From assembly GCA_003640385.1 (NCBI GenBank), contig RCAB01000250.1, forward strand, positions 28,647-92,646: a stretch of 64,000 nt of DNA, in the 5' to 3' direction. Shown in pieces: positions 39,001-52,100 of this stretch. Numbering within the stretch: position 1 is the first letter of the stretch; each line of letters starts with the position of its first letter. Under the pieces are notes generated by a model. It did no database searches, had not been told where the DNA came from, and saw nothing but the letters and a program-made list of their open reading frames with translations. The DNA comes from Setaria digitata (taxonomy: Eukaryota; Nematoda; Chromadorea; Rhabditida; Setariidae). The position numbers and the translations under genes were made by a program.

Positions 39001-42000
39001 AAGGCGCAACTCGCAAAAGTTCAATTGGGAAAAATGACGTGCCAAAATTTGTAACCAAACGAACGGCTGGCCAATCTGTCCTAAAATAAGCTAACTAACA
39101 TATAATTCATGCAAAAATAGAAATCTTGCCGTCAAATAAAAGATTTTAGAGAAACAAATAGGATTTAACTGATTTCTTTCTCAATTTTCTCTAAGAAGCA
39201 TTTTAAAACATGTAGTTTCACGTAAGAAAATCAAACAAGATAGCATGTTTGCCAGGAAATTTTGTGAAAAAAAAAAAAAGGTTAATTAGATTTCTGATTT
39301 ACCGAATGTTATAGCCTTGTTGTTTGTAATATTGGGACATTGGGATTGGTGGCACGTTTTTACCGACAGAAAGCCTAAAAAGCAATTCTAAATATTACGT
39401 GTTATAATTTATGGAGTACAAAATTTTATGCGACAGAAGTTATAAGAAAACAGACAAATGTAAGGCGCAATCCCAAAAAGTATAGAAAAAGGAAAAAAAA
39501 AAATGAAATAATGAGCATGCCTAATCTGTGCGATAGGTTTGTCAGACAGACCAGATGCTAGGAATGACTTGTTAGAACAGTTCATATGTTCTAATCGAAG
39601 ATCTGGAAAAAATTTCATTTGAAGAGAATTAATTCATAAAAAATCTTGGATTTTTCTGCATCCAGATCCATATTCTATTGTTCTATTATCCACAGATTCT
39701 TTCACTGCAAGAACCATACCTCGAACGATATCGCTTAATTTTTTTACAAAACGCGCGAAAAAATTCCGATCCAAAGGAGGAATCGGAGAGGCAGGAGCAT
39801 TCTTCATCAATACTTTGCGCACCATTTCTGCTAGTGGAACTGCATCAAAGAAAGCAGCCTTCTTTACTAAAAAAAAACAAAAAACAAAAAAACAAAAAGC
39901 AAATTTTCACGTCTAGTAGCATCTAAGCTTCGATCTGAACTAAAACATTTCAGAAACTTCAAATAAATTAAAAGACAGAAACCTACAATCAATGACAAGA
40001 GCTGGGATAATACTGCCATTTGATCGTTCGATGTAGCGCACCCCTTTATCTACACCAACTACCAGAGTTCGACTTTCACTGAGTGTCTGTTCATTAAGTT
40101 TATACTTCTTACCATCTACCAAAAATAGTTTACCGCAACCAAATGCATAATGTGTTCCTCTTCAATATTTGCAGAAATTAATTAAATTTAAGCCAGTCAA
40201 AATTTTTCTGTAACCAGTGAACACTGATTACATATAAAAAGAGAGTTTCATTTCAAACAAGTTAGTCTAATGGTCGGATTCCGGAAAGTACAGAATCTAG
40301 AGCGAGAGACATACTTATATCCTACCTGCAAGGTATACTATTTTACACCATTTTATTACCAGATTAGCGCCCTTACCCTTTACATGATATAACTCAATCA
40401 TTAGATACTCTCTCTTTCTCTGCTTAATTTTTTGCGATACCAAAAAACTTCCGCAGAAGCGAAAACATTGTAATCACTACACAAACACATACAAAAAAAA
40501 AGAAAATTGCAAGCACTTCAAAATATATTGATATATTAATATAAGACCAAAAATACATACTTTTGCAGTGCGCTATTATTTGTGAGAATTTCAAAGAACT
40601 GTCTAAATGAGCGATCCTGACGTGCCAAATCATTCGTAATTGAATCACGATAATCGATAATATTGAATGTGTGAGCACTTTCTGCACACGGCGTTATCTC
40701 AATAAAAACATCACATGCACCAATAAGACCACGTAATTCAGGAGTTAACTGCTCCATCGATATTTTTAAGCGAGGAAGCTGGAATAAATTTTTAAAGGAA
40801 TTACTCGAAGACTTCAACAGTTCACAAGACTCTAAAAACTTGAATGCTGCAACTTATAGGAGAATATAGATGACCACGGAAACTTGAGCAAGCTCTAAAT
40901 ACTTCCTTGAATACTAACAAAATTTTAAAATTTTCAAATTAGTAAATTTTGTTGAAATTTTACCATTTCCTTATTAAGTGGTTCATTGGTGAATAACGTG
41001 CTTGCTAAATCATACAAGTAGGCGCCACTTTCATTAAGAACGCGGTATAACTCCAAAGCACGTCTCATTAACAGCAGACATTTTTGATGGCGCAAAGACA
41101 CGTTAGAGCTGCAATAATTTAATATCTACTTAAATTAAGCAAATGCGCAAAAAATTATTTTTAAGCTCGAAATCCAACCACAACATCATCCTAACCTCAG
41201 GTTCCACACAAAGAACTTGGCCAAAAGATTCCTCTTTTCTTAATTTATACTTTCCTCATCTTAAAAGTGCCATAAAGTAAGTAAACTTCTATAAGCGAAA
41301 ACACATTAAAATTCTGAATAATACCTACCTATACGAGTTGTCATATCCAATACCGAACGAACTTCGAATTTTACAAAACAAAAACTAGAACTTCATCTCG
41401 AAAGCTGAAACCAAATAAATTTTCCTATTTCCAATGCTCAAAACACAATTTGCTAGGTAATCACTAAAGCGACGGAATTTAACATACTCATCTTTGTCGC
41501 CTTTGCACAAATCTGTAGTTCTTTCTTTTGACGTGTCCGCACGGCTTGCATACATCCGCACATCATAACGGTACACAATTCGGCTTTCAACTTCTAGTGG
41601 ATAGATGTTTGTTTTTACAAGAACCTTTTCCCGCTGACGAGCTGGTGGTAATTTCGGTGCCATAAGACATGGTGTTGGCTCACGAGCATGAAATATATTT
41701 TGATCGCTGCAAGAAGTTCTAAAATATTATTATTTGGAGGAGGCATCAAGTATTACTGTCAATGTTTTCTTTATCCTTCCAACTGATTTTATCCATTTCC
41801 TCAAGCAATAATCGCAGAATGCAATTATAAGCATTATAAAGGAAAAAATCGATTGAAAATATTACCCTGCAGATTGAATACAACTCCTTCTATGTGCTAG
41901 CTCCACTGGTTGATGAATATTTAAGTTTTCAACTTCCAGCAAATCAGAGTCAGCTAAATCACTAAAAGATGTTTGTGAACGGCAATCATCTGATCCTGCT

Positions 42001-42770
42001 GAACTGCGTGTTGAATCAGAACATCTCATTGCACCTTCTGGAGCCTAAATATAAAATCTTCATCGATTTTTCCCTCTAGTTTCTCAAATCCAAACATTTA
42101 TCTCTCCAGTTAAGAGCAAAATGCCATTTGTATGCACCTATCTCGCTATTTCAGCTATAGCTCATTTCTTAATTCCAACAATTTAACATATTTACCGAGA
42201 AGGAGTCATCGGAAACTGAAGGTGGCGTCGATGCATGAATACACAACTGCAGTGGAGACATATTTTTTCGTGACGATGTTGATCGCAGCGAACGTGTATC
42301 AGCCGACATCACTGTATCAGTTTGATCGGAAATTGAAGATTGCCGCGAAAGTGTCTCCGAGCCAGTACCAGTCCAAATTTCCCTACCGACCATTTCCATT
42401 CCTTCACCTGTTTTAAATTCACATATTTAAAAACATATTCGAATATGCATATTTACGATCTCAGTGAATAAAGGGTATGAATAACAAAGAGGGTTATTTC
42501 GGTTGTAAGAGAAGGAAGATTTTTTTTTTTATAAAATTTGAATTAGATAGCATAAACATTGAGCATTTCTAGCTTAAATTTTATCACAAGAAATTAAGGA
42601 AATAATTTGAAAAACATCAATAAAAATGGGAAAAATAAATAAATTCAACCTCCAACTGTTGCCATCTTTAGCATGCATGAAGATCCATTTGAATTTGGTT
42701 GTTTTTTACCCCGTCCACGTGGGCGAAATGTGGGAATACTGTCCTCTTCGGTTGGCTTTATTGGTGACAT
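36020..42770 (-). CDS. Slicer-type Argonaute, nematode CSR-1-like class
   Basis: Small-RNA-guided effector with PAZ, MID and PIWI domains. Twenty-two minus-strand exons: 42650-42785 (ATG 42770), 42196-42407, 41866-42044, 41488-41706, 40964-41108, 40561-40778, 39987-40159, 39720-39866, 39521-39602, 39303-39374, 38945-39080, 38654-38788, 38474-38560, 38301-38398, 37974-38149, 37687-37852, 37435-37558, 37116-37319, 36871-37012, 36646-36746, 36269-36459, 36020-36143. All phases close, 1083 residues. The N-terminus is Ser-rich and disordered with an RPRGRGKK patch. PAZ ends near FFPIELLRVAPCQR. MID shows H733-x3-K737, Gln748, Lys771 and Lys775. PIWI has Asp805 (IIGYDVCHP), Glu854, Asp889 (RDGVSEGQF) and Asp1029 where AGO2 has His. 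It ends in TRANA, not YFA. Intact acidic residues exclude catalytically dead WAGOs; CSR-1 identity is inferred. Upstream 5' exons are possible. Confidence 0.85.
39375..39520 (-). other. GC-AG intron within the Argonaute gene
   Basis: Exon 9 ends ATTAG at 39521 and the intron begins GCATGC rather than GT; it ends TTTTTAG before 39374. The phase-2 join gives AQIRLSVGKNVPP in the PAZ region, and no GT donor near it keeps the frame. Either a genuine GC donor or a base error. Confidence 0.65.
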
Positions 42771-42785
42771 TAACAATGAATTGCT

Positions 42786-45700
42786 CTACAATCAAATAAT
42801 CTTGCATATTCATGATCAATTAAACGAATGAAAATGATTGAAAGTAACTGATCATTTAATTCAATTTAATTAAGTGCATAATACACTTATATGCTAAACG
42901 ATCTTATGAACCTATCTCACGAACGACAAGAACAAAATAATGGCAATAAATTGACCTTTTGATTCAAAGAATCAAGAATGAAAAGAAGAATAAAGCACAA
43001 AATATAGTGAAAAGATTAGGAAAAACATGAATCCAATCCCAATTTCATAAATTTAAGAATTAAATTAAGCAAAAAAAAAAAAAAAAAAAGAACAATCATA
43101 TCATTCTTCACTGATTTTTCTTCATTTCCAGCAAATACTATTTAAAAAATTTAATACATTTACCTAATAAAAACAGAGAGAGAGAGATAGAGAGAGAGAA
43201 AAAAAAAAAAAAAAAAACTTCACTATCTAATAATTTCAAATTATCTAATGAATGTTGAAACAAAATATACTTACAAAAAAAGCAATTACACTAATCTCTT
43301 CATCCTACATTCCAGTCATTTCCATTCCTAAAAAATCCTATGCATTAGAATGCATTTACAACTTCTCTGACTCATTCCATGGAATTGATCGAAAACTAGG
43401 CGGAACTTTTACACTGACTGATCTATTCCAACAAACATAATATATTTATACACTCCTAGCCTAGTTGTGTGTGCAGTATAGAAGAACATAGTAGATAAGT
43501 ATCATCCAGACAATTGTTTACATTTTCTCCTCATCCTGTATCTAGAATATTCCTCTCCTACAATATATATATATACCACTTATTTTTATCTCATTAAAAA
43601 AAAAAAAAAATTCGATAAAATATCTCGAGAAAAAAAAAGAAAAAATGTTGCATCATTCGAGAGTACAATGAAATGTGTGTATACTGTAGTGACAAGTGAA
43701 ACAAGCAGCGATAAACTAGTATTTTATGCAAATGTAACATTTACATATCATATGACTTTTTTGACAGTGAAAAAAAAAAAAAAAAAAAAAGACTAGAAAT
43801 ATATTTCTCGTATAAATAGGAGAAATAATTAGCCAAAAGTCAAGCAAAAAAAAAAAAAGTATAGCATATTAGACTTCTGTTAACATAGCAGGTTTATTTC
43901 GATCAATATCGAATTTACAAGCAGTAGAGCAAATTAATTATCATAACTGCATATATATATATATATATGATAAATTAATTCCTATTGCAATTAGTATGAT
44001 AATTGTTATTTGCTCCAAAAAATTATATAAATTTTATAGTTACACGTGGAATGTGATATTTTACGTAATCTTGCACACATCTCACTCGTATCTTTTCAGT
44101 CCAGGAGAAAAAAAAAAAAAAAAAAAGATGCGTACGTGTACAAGATAGCGATTTAATCACCGCAAAAATGCTCGAGAATTGTTGGAAGAAATGATAATAC
44201 TGATAAGATAAGAGATTTATATAATAATCTTCCAACATATTATTCCTATTTTATTGAAAAAAAAAAAACACACACACATGTGTTACATGCGTCATTTACT
44301 TAAGAAAAATGTGATGCATTTAAAATGTATAAACAAAAGACAAACAAAACAGATGAAAAAAATAAATAAATAAATAACTGATGAAGGAAATTCACGATCA
44401 CAAACACGGTACCAACCATCATAGGTGAAAATAATTTACTGAAAATCACTCATTAACAGGTAGCTCATTTAAATTTCCTCTTTTTTTTTTTTTATTTTTT
44501 TTAAATGCAAATCTGTATATGTCATGCAAATCTGCACATTTTGTGCAAATATATATATATATATATATAAAAAAAGGAAGGTGCAACGTAAGCAAAGGTT
44601 AGTTCACAAAATGTATGAATTATACTTGCAATTAATATAATTAATTTAATTTCTTCCAAAAGTTACTAATTACGCTGATAGTACAACGAAATAGCAGCGA
44701 TTATTTGGCTATTATTTATAAATTAGTCAAATATTCTCGGAAATAATTCATTCCTTCAAATGGATGATAATCAGCTTAATTCATATCCAAATCCAAATAA
44801 TACTAGAGATAGAGTTCCTATTTCAACTCTCTTTCGTGGGACTTTTCCGAATATGAAACGCTTAACTGAAAGCACCGGACCTTGTATAACAGGCTAATTA
44901 TGCTTTAATAATTGCTGAATAATTAAGCACTAGTTTTTTCTTTGTTAGAATAATTTGAAAGATTTAAGCAAAAAAAGAAACGGTAAGAAACGGTCAAAAG
45001 ACCCTGAAGCATTAGCTGTTGGCAGGATGATTGCTTATTATCACCTTCAAGACATTCATTAATATTATCTCTTAATTTGAATAAATTAATTAGAGATAAA
45101 ATTTCTTTCTTAAAAATTCCTGCAATTAAAATTACATCTTTTTTACCTTATCCAACATACCAATCAATCAGTAAGGTAACAAAAACTGCCCAAATTACTT
45201 TATTGCATCTCAGTTCAACAAAAATCATAACAACTATATGATGAAATTCGATGATACATGAGAATTTTCACAATGCGTCTCGCATTATGGGCGTTAATTT
45301 TAAACTCTACGTGTCAACCACGTTTTCCGTTTACATTATGTCACGCTTATTCATTTATACGTTGGGACGCTTCTCTTCTACGTTTGCTGAAGTCTTTTCT
45401 TTGTTTCTGTTTCTTTTCCTTTTATCATTTTAATTTTAACAGTTGCCATTGTCTTCCTGTAATTATCAGTAGAATTATCAATTTTAATAATTACTAAATT
45501 TTTTTTTTTTTTTTTGTAAAAATTTTTATCATTGGAATGATTCGTAAAACCATCATTTTAGATAGTATATGTTATTTGTTTTTGTTTTATTTTAGTAATA
45601 TATTTTTATTCGTTCCAGTGTTTAAGATAGTTTTTTCTTTTTTTCTTCTTTCTCCCACTCACTCACTCACTCACTCTCTCTCTCCTCTCTCTGTCTGCTT

Positions 45701-46320
45701 CTCAAGCAAATTAAAGTGAAATTTTTCAAATGGCATATTCTATTTATATGTTTTTATTAACTATTATTATTATGGTTGTTGTTATTTTAGCTAACACATC
45801 TATTTCTGTTCTTCTAGTAATGGCTTGCTCCTCTGTTAAATATTCTAACATTCTGTTATGGTCGTGAAAAAAAAAACGATTCTTCAAAATGATTTGAACA
45901 TGGAACTTATCAAATCAGTTATTCTTTTGATAAAGTATGATATATCGTATAATAAGGTTATCATTCCAAATCACTATGTTTTAATTCAAATTAAAAAAAA
46001 AAAAAAAAAACCTATCAAGTTGTGATTTAGTTGAACAAAAACTGTAGCTAAAATCTTAACTTCTATTTTAGAATATTAGAACATTTTTTGGAGATGATTA
46101 ATCCATCTTTGATAATGATCTATTTTGTAACTTGTTACGATAATGGCTCGAATTTTCATATACAGCTAATCAAACATAGTTGCATTTTCTCGTTATATAA
46201 AAAGATGTGATTCCAGGTGGCTCACGTGCAGGTTTTTTTGGTGGATCCATAAAGCATTCAGTTGCTTTCATCTTTTTGATCAAAAAATTCTCGTTTTTTC
46301 CTTATAAGTTTCGCACCTCA
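42786..46320. other. 3.5-kb divergent intergenic region, Argonaute and DRAP1
   Basis: Should contain both promoters and any 5' Argonaute exons. Mostly AT-rich with A-runs; (GA)n at 43174-43199, (TA)n at about 43565, 43951-43968 and 44545-44568, and (CTCA)n at 45657-45690. No coding exon was recognised; open frames of about 60 codons around 45250-45720 are low complexity. Confidence 0.5.
43174..43199. repeat. (GA)n microsatellite
   Basis: Short GA-dinucleotide tract with one GATA interruption, followed directly by an A-run. Confidence 0.8.
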
Positions 46321-48237
46321 ATGGATGTCAAAAGAAGCGGTAATTCCGAATGTGTTGGACCATGTTCCAGCGGTTTAACAAGCTTAGGTTCAGTACCTGC
46401 ACCTATTCGTAAACGGCGTTTTAGTAGTGCGAAAATCCAGCCAGTTAGTTTTTTTTCTTTTTTTCTTAATTCAAAGTTTCATTCGTTATTGCTTGGGGCA
46501 AGTTATGATTAAAATGCCTTTGCTTTTTTTCTTATCAATTTCAGTTATATTGGCATCGTATTACGAGCAAGTACTTATGTATCGCGGTTTCCACCTGTTA
46601 GAAGTTTTCATTTTCAGCACCAAAAATTTTTCGTTTTCCTTCTGCACTTTCGAAATAAAATTAATTTTGAAGGTTAATAAAAAGTTTGAGGGCTATTTTC
46701 TAAAGTTAAACTTTTAAGATGGTCTAATAGTTTACGATTTTTATATAAAATTTCCGCTTCAGCGGTTGTAAGCAACATGTGAAGATTTGAATTTCATGAG
46801 AAAGTAGCAGTTATCAGCGTAGGATTGTTTTAGATTTGCATTTTTAGACTCGAGTGAAACGGGTAATGCAAAGTGACGATGAGATTGGCCGCATGGTTGC
46901 ATCTGTACCAGTAGCGATTGGTCGAGCCATGGAACATTTTGCTGAGAAATTGCTTGAAACTGCTGCGCAATGCGTCTTATATTCGACATCACGTACATTA
47001 TCCCCATCACATATGTAACTTTTTAGATTAATAGCTTTGTATTCTTTGATTACATATGTTTTACAGTTTCTTTAGTTATTTAGCTACTTTTCATACCAAA
47101 AGTTAACTAAGAGGAATATTGCTATCGATTGTCGAAGAAATAAATAAATATTAAAAATGCCTTATTTGGCGTATTGATTTATAATGTATGGTTTTAGAAA
47201 GCAAGCTGTAATGCAAACTCCACACTTTAAATTTTTGGAACCACTGATGCGGGAAATACCTTTACCACCATCAGCTGGACCGGAAGTGCATTGGAGAACT
47301 GACTTACCCGACCAGCCTTCTTTTTCAGGTTTTTATCCTTCAGGTTGTCACTTTAATGTATTTTTTGTTTAGGCTGCTCAACCAGCATAGCATTTGGACT
47401 TTTACTTGCACTTGTGCCTCAACTGTAAATAAAGATGGAATTATTAAAAAAGTTCTAAATTCCGAAGCAATTTTCTGCTTTAATTTGTGCTCATTTTGAT
47501 TTCTTTGGTTGTGTTAAATCGTTATAATAGATCTGATGTTATTCAGGTCCTGTGACGGATCCTTCCTGCCATATGGGTATGCCGATGCTATCGACTCAGA
47601 TAGGTTTATCAAAACTGCCGTCTAGCGGAAGTCAGCTGACCACGAAAAGAAGGCAAAGTAATGGTGAGGTGGATGGTAACGAAACAAAACCAAAAAGAGG
47701 TCGACCGCGGAAAGTGAAAAGAGAAGAAAAGTAAAGTGTATTAGTGTGTTAGTACTGAAGTCAGAGGAAACAGGTTAAAATCCCAGATGTAATTTTATTA
47801 ATTTTCAAGTACTATATTATATTAATCAAATTTTTTGGTTACTGAAACGGTGAATCGGTATTAACTAATTAATTATTGCTGTTTTTTTTAGATGTGTTGA
47901 TGACGATGGTTTGCTTTTGGATGATAAGCCACTGGGCCGTTTTCCAGATGCAAATGCATTGTCAAACGGAGCAATGCTTAGCGATCGAGAGCTTATGCCT
48001 CCTCCTAATATGTTACCAGTACGTGTTCTTGCTACCACTGCATTTACGGAAAATAAACGGAATTCGCCTTCTAAACTGAATAATAACAATGGTGAACAAA
48101 GGCAGTCAACTATGCAACATTCAGATCCGTTATCAACACTAGCCTGTACACCCTCGGCTTTACAGACATCCACTGATTCCAAAAATGCTGCTGCTGCTGC
48201 TCCTGCTGTTGCTTCAAATTCCAATATACCACAGTGA
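46321..48237 (+). CDS. DRAP1: NC2-alpha / DRAP1, histone-fold transcriptional corepressor with AT-hook
   Basis: Pairs with DR1 (NC2-beta) through histone folds to clamp TBP on promoters and block preinitiation-complex assembly. Five exons: 46321-46443, 46848-47014, 47198-47328, 47547-47730, 47892-48237; phases close, 316 residues. The histone fold covers about 42-115: TRVKRVMQSDDEIGRM, VASVPVAIGRAMEHFAEKLL, TSRTLSPSHIKQAV and TPHFKFLEPLM match NC2-alpha closely. After it come a Pro-rich region, an AT-hook KRGRPRK at 190-196, and a low-complexity tail with poly-Asn and poly-Ala. The 41-residue N-terminal extension is longer than in vertebrate DRAP1. The reading frame stays open upstream of 46321, so the start is the least certain part; TTATAAG at 46300-46306 may be the spliced-leader acceptor. 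Confidence 0.9.
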
Positions 48238-48839
48238 TTTGTCTCATTTTGAATTTCTTTTTATTTTATTTTTTTATATTAATCATTATTATAACAGTAG
48301 TGTTTTCTCTTTTCTTTTTTTTTTTTTTTTTTTTGTGCAATGTTTGATGAAGGAAATAGTTTCGCAGCACTTTTTTTCATTTTAAATTTTTATGTGAACT
48401 AGGGCAGAAATTTGTGACCTAGCAGTTTTGGTAAGTAACCGTGATAATGCAACTGTGAAAGATTGTCGGATTTAAAGCAACATTACCATTCGCTTGGTTT
48501 GAGTTGGATCTTATCATATAAATTTATCTATGAGATATTTGTTTTGGATATTATATAGACACTTTTCCTTTTTGATTTTTTCATGTTAGGGACTTGAGAT
48601 GGTCTTGGTTATGAGCCTCGTTTAGGCTGATGTGCCGTACAGCCTTTGTTCTTTTTTTATTTTTCCATTTTATTTGACTTGGTGTTTGTTCTTATTCCTG
48701 TTGATTGTTTTGCGTTTGAGGTAGTATAAACGTGTTTGTTTATTTGCTTTTTAATTCCTACTTAGTTTCATGGTGTTTCATTATCCTCGAATCCTTGCAG
48801 CCCATGAAGTATACATATTGTTGCTTAAGTGAAGGTTTT

Positions 48840-48935
48840 GTTCCTACATTTGATTTGCGTATAACAATGGATTAGATTACCTGAANTTTTCCTACATTTG
48901 ATTTGCGTATATTGGATTAGATTATTAAGCTGAAT
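48840..48935. repeat. ~48-bp direct duplication around a single N (assembly join)
   Basis: CCTACATTTGATTTGCGTAT ... GGATTAGATTA ... CTGAA is read once on each side of the N at 48886, with small indels between the two copies. Confidence 0.75.
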
Positions 48936-49100
48936 ATACTGCCGATTCTCTAAACTGTAAACACTTTAACACAATTAACTTTCAAGCATAGGATGGGAAG
49001 GTATCATTTTCATGGGAAGTTATGGGTTCGGTTGATATTAATTTCACTGTTTGCAAATTGGAGATTTCTTTGGAATTTTTCGGGTAGGTAGTATAGCTTT

Positions 49101-49104
49101 GCAG
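49101..49104 (+). other. Probable spliced-leader acceptor, fntb-1
   Basis: CTTTGCAG ends at 49104, six bases before the ATG at 49111. No upstream coding exon was recognised. Confidence 0.45.
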
Positions 49105-49110
49105 GAATTA

Positions 49111-52100
49111 ATGGATGGATTGCCAACGTTATACAAATTCACTGCTTTTGATGAAAAGTACGCTTTTGATGATGATGGCTTGTTCACTTATAGTAGTACA
49201 GAACAGGTACGTCTGACGAATAGCTTATTCAGAGTATCGTAATTATCTGATTGTATGGCTGCTCATTACAGGTTGGAATATTTCTTCCAACCTCAGATAT
49301 GCTTTTGCGATTATGTTAATTAGAGGAGACACTACGAAAATTAGTTGCATGCTATGTAATTTCGTGTTATTTCGTTTTATCTGACATTAGAAAATTCAGT
49401 ACTGAGTGGGAATTGGTGATGGACGATTTCACTATTACATTTCATGTCTGTAACTACTGCTTACCGTTTTTTTTTTTTTATGCGGAGAAGTTATGATATG
49501 GAGATCAGAGCGAGGTTTTTTATTGTTTTATTTCCAGAAGCGAATTGAAGAACTTGCCAGAGAACAGGCTCGAAAGTTCGTTGATGCTTATTTAGACAGT
49601 GTGGATGAGGATTCCGAATATGCGCCCACATTATATAGAACGCTTCATACCAGGCTTGTATGTCGATCTTTGAAGCAATTAGGAAAGTCATGCTCGGTAA
49701 GGAATTACACATTCAGCGATCAATTTAAAACAATGGGAATAATAATGACCATTTACAGTGTTAACGGACTAAGCAGACTTTCCTTCGCAGAAGATAAATC
49801 TTAATATACAATTGTAGCTTAAAAACAATTTATTACCTCTAATACTCTTTATGAATAAACGTTTTCTATTATAAGGTCATCAATGAAAATGATTCATCAA
49901 ATTTTTTTTGCATTGACCTGTAGCATTTTTAACTGAAGCAGAAGTACAAGTTCTTATTTTGCTTCGGCTGCTGTTTTGTTTTAAAATTTTATAGTTTGTT
50001 TCTTTCTAATGTTCAGCATTTGGATGCATCGCGACCATGGTTTTGTTATTGGGGAATGCATAGTTTAATGCTTTTAGAAGCGTCGCTGGATGAAAACTTA
50101 ACTTCTAGGTACATTTTATGAAAAATATTCATTGACACTAAATACTAGACGTATTGGTGTATTTTTGGTTAAAGACAAGGATAAGCTTAAGGTCAAAAGG
50201 GTGGAATGTGGATTTGTCCCTGATCAATAATTAATGCTTCTTTTCAGTATTGTTCGATTTTTGAAGACTTGTGAATGGCCCACTGGTGGATACGGAGGTG
50301 AACAATTTCTCTGTTCATTTAATAGTCATCTGTGCGGAAATATTTTTTTTATAAACAGTGATTTCAGTTATTGATCATTAAGATTAATGTTGTCTTGAAT
50401 TTAATGATTACTTAGGTGGTCCAGGTCAGTACCCACATTTGGCAACAACCTATGCTGCGGTAATGGCATTAGTAAGCATCGGTACCGATGAAGCTCTTGG
50501 TAGCATCAATAGGTATTTATCACTTATGTTACTTATTTTTCTTGAGTAATATGAGTTTGTTAGAGGTTCACCTTTTGCTGCCATTAATTTTTATTGAATT
50601 AATGCATTTAAATTGTCGTAAATGTAGTCCCTGCTTCCACACTCCTCTGTGTTGTCTTCCAATTAATACAATATCGTTAGTGCTTAGGAAAACTCTAAAA
50701 GATTTTCTGCATTCTGTGAAACGCGCCGATGGTGGATTTTCATTGCACATTGGCGGTGAGGCTGATATGCGAGGTTCGTATTGTGCCCTTGCTGTTTCTT
50801 CCATTACGAATATTTTAGATGATCAGTTAAGGAAAGATGCAGATAGCTGGATTATCAGGTTATTTTTCCAAAAATTTATAAGTTGAAAATTTGAGTATGT
50901 TAAAATTGAGTTATGGGAAAAGTGTGCTAATTCGTATTATTGCTGTCTAGATGGCTTATGCAGAAACAGGTAAAAGTGGAAGGAAGATTTCAAGTAATTG
51001 CTAGATATAGTCTGTTTCTCTTTTGTTTTTATACCTTCCGATTACTACTCTTATGTTCTCCTGATTTAGAAATTTGTGGTTCAGATTAACTAATATCTAA
51101 TTTAGCTGTCAAACATATGAAGGCGGTTTCGGTGGTGAGCGGTGCTGTGAAGCGCATGGCGGTTATACGTTTTGTGGAGTAGCTGCGTTGATGTTGCTGG
51201 GAAAAAGTGCATTGATTCATGCATCGTCACTGTACAGATGGCTTGCGCAAAAACAAATGAAATTTGAGGGAGGATTTCAAGTAAGTCCAGCTTGTGCTTA
51301 AGCTTCGGTTGTTTTTTTTTTTTTCGGTTCCATTTATTAAATTGGATTACTTGTAATTACAGATAATATGAATGAGAGAAAAGGCTGTATTCGAGGGTTC
51401 AAAGCTGTTTATCGTAATCATTATTAGTTGGGCATTTTTCTTTTCGCAAAAGGTGTTTGTATATAACGTTTTTCAGGGTAGAACAAATAAATTGGTTGAT
51501 GGTTGTTATAGTTTTTGGCAAGCTGCTGTATTTCCAATATTAGAAGTTGCTCAACTTGCTGTAGGAAGTAATATCTCTTCATCGTTTGATGGGAAGGCAT
51601 TACAAGAGTATATCTTGATTGCTTGCCAGGACACCGAAAATGGTGGATTACGCGACAAACCGGACAAGTTCGTACTTCAAGTCTTAATTTTTCTGTGGAA
51701 CTCGTTAGGTCTAATTTGGTTTAGTCTGATGAATAAATTGTTTTATTGATGAACTCTCTCAAAAATTTCAGGATTTCCTCTGATTATTTGCACTCAATTG
51801 GTGTTTTCTAAGTATTTTAGACGACTGAAAGCTTTTTTAATTAAATGTAACAAATTAAGCACTTCAAGTATAAAATGTGCAAAGCATGAATGATGATTTT
51901 TTTAGTTTAGATTAAATTACATGATGTTCAGGTCGAGTGATTTGTATCATACGTGTTACGTTTTGAGTGGACTTTCTATTGCGCAGTATTACACAACTGA
52001 TGCTATTGTTGGTGGGGAAATAAATCGCCTGGTACGATTATTAACTGTGCAGTGGCTGATTTTCAGCAACGTTACTTCATTGTTATTGTAGTTTGGTAGT

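Larger units (their letters stand above)
48238..49104. other. DRAP1 3' region and spacer before fntb-1
   Basis: About 870 bp between two genes on the same strand. T-rich after the DRAP1 stop, then mixed sequence. Contains a lone N at 48886 flanked by ~48-bp duplicated sequence. No exon recognised. Confidence 0.5.

Noticed and set aside
47865..48224. 119-codon minus-strand frame with poly-Ala
   Set aside because: Antisense shadow of the last DRAP1 exon, whose plus-strand frame fits splicing and the family.
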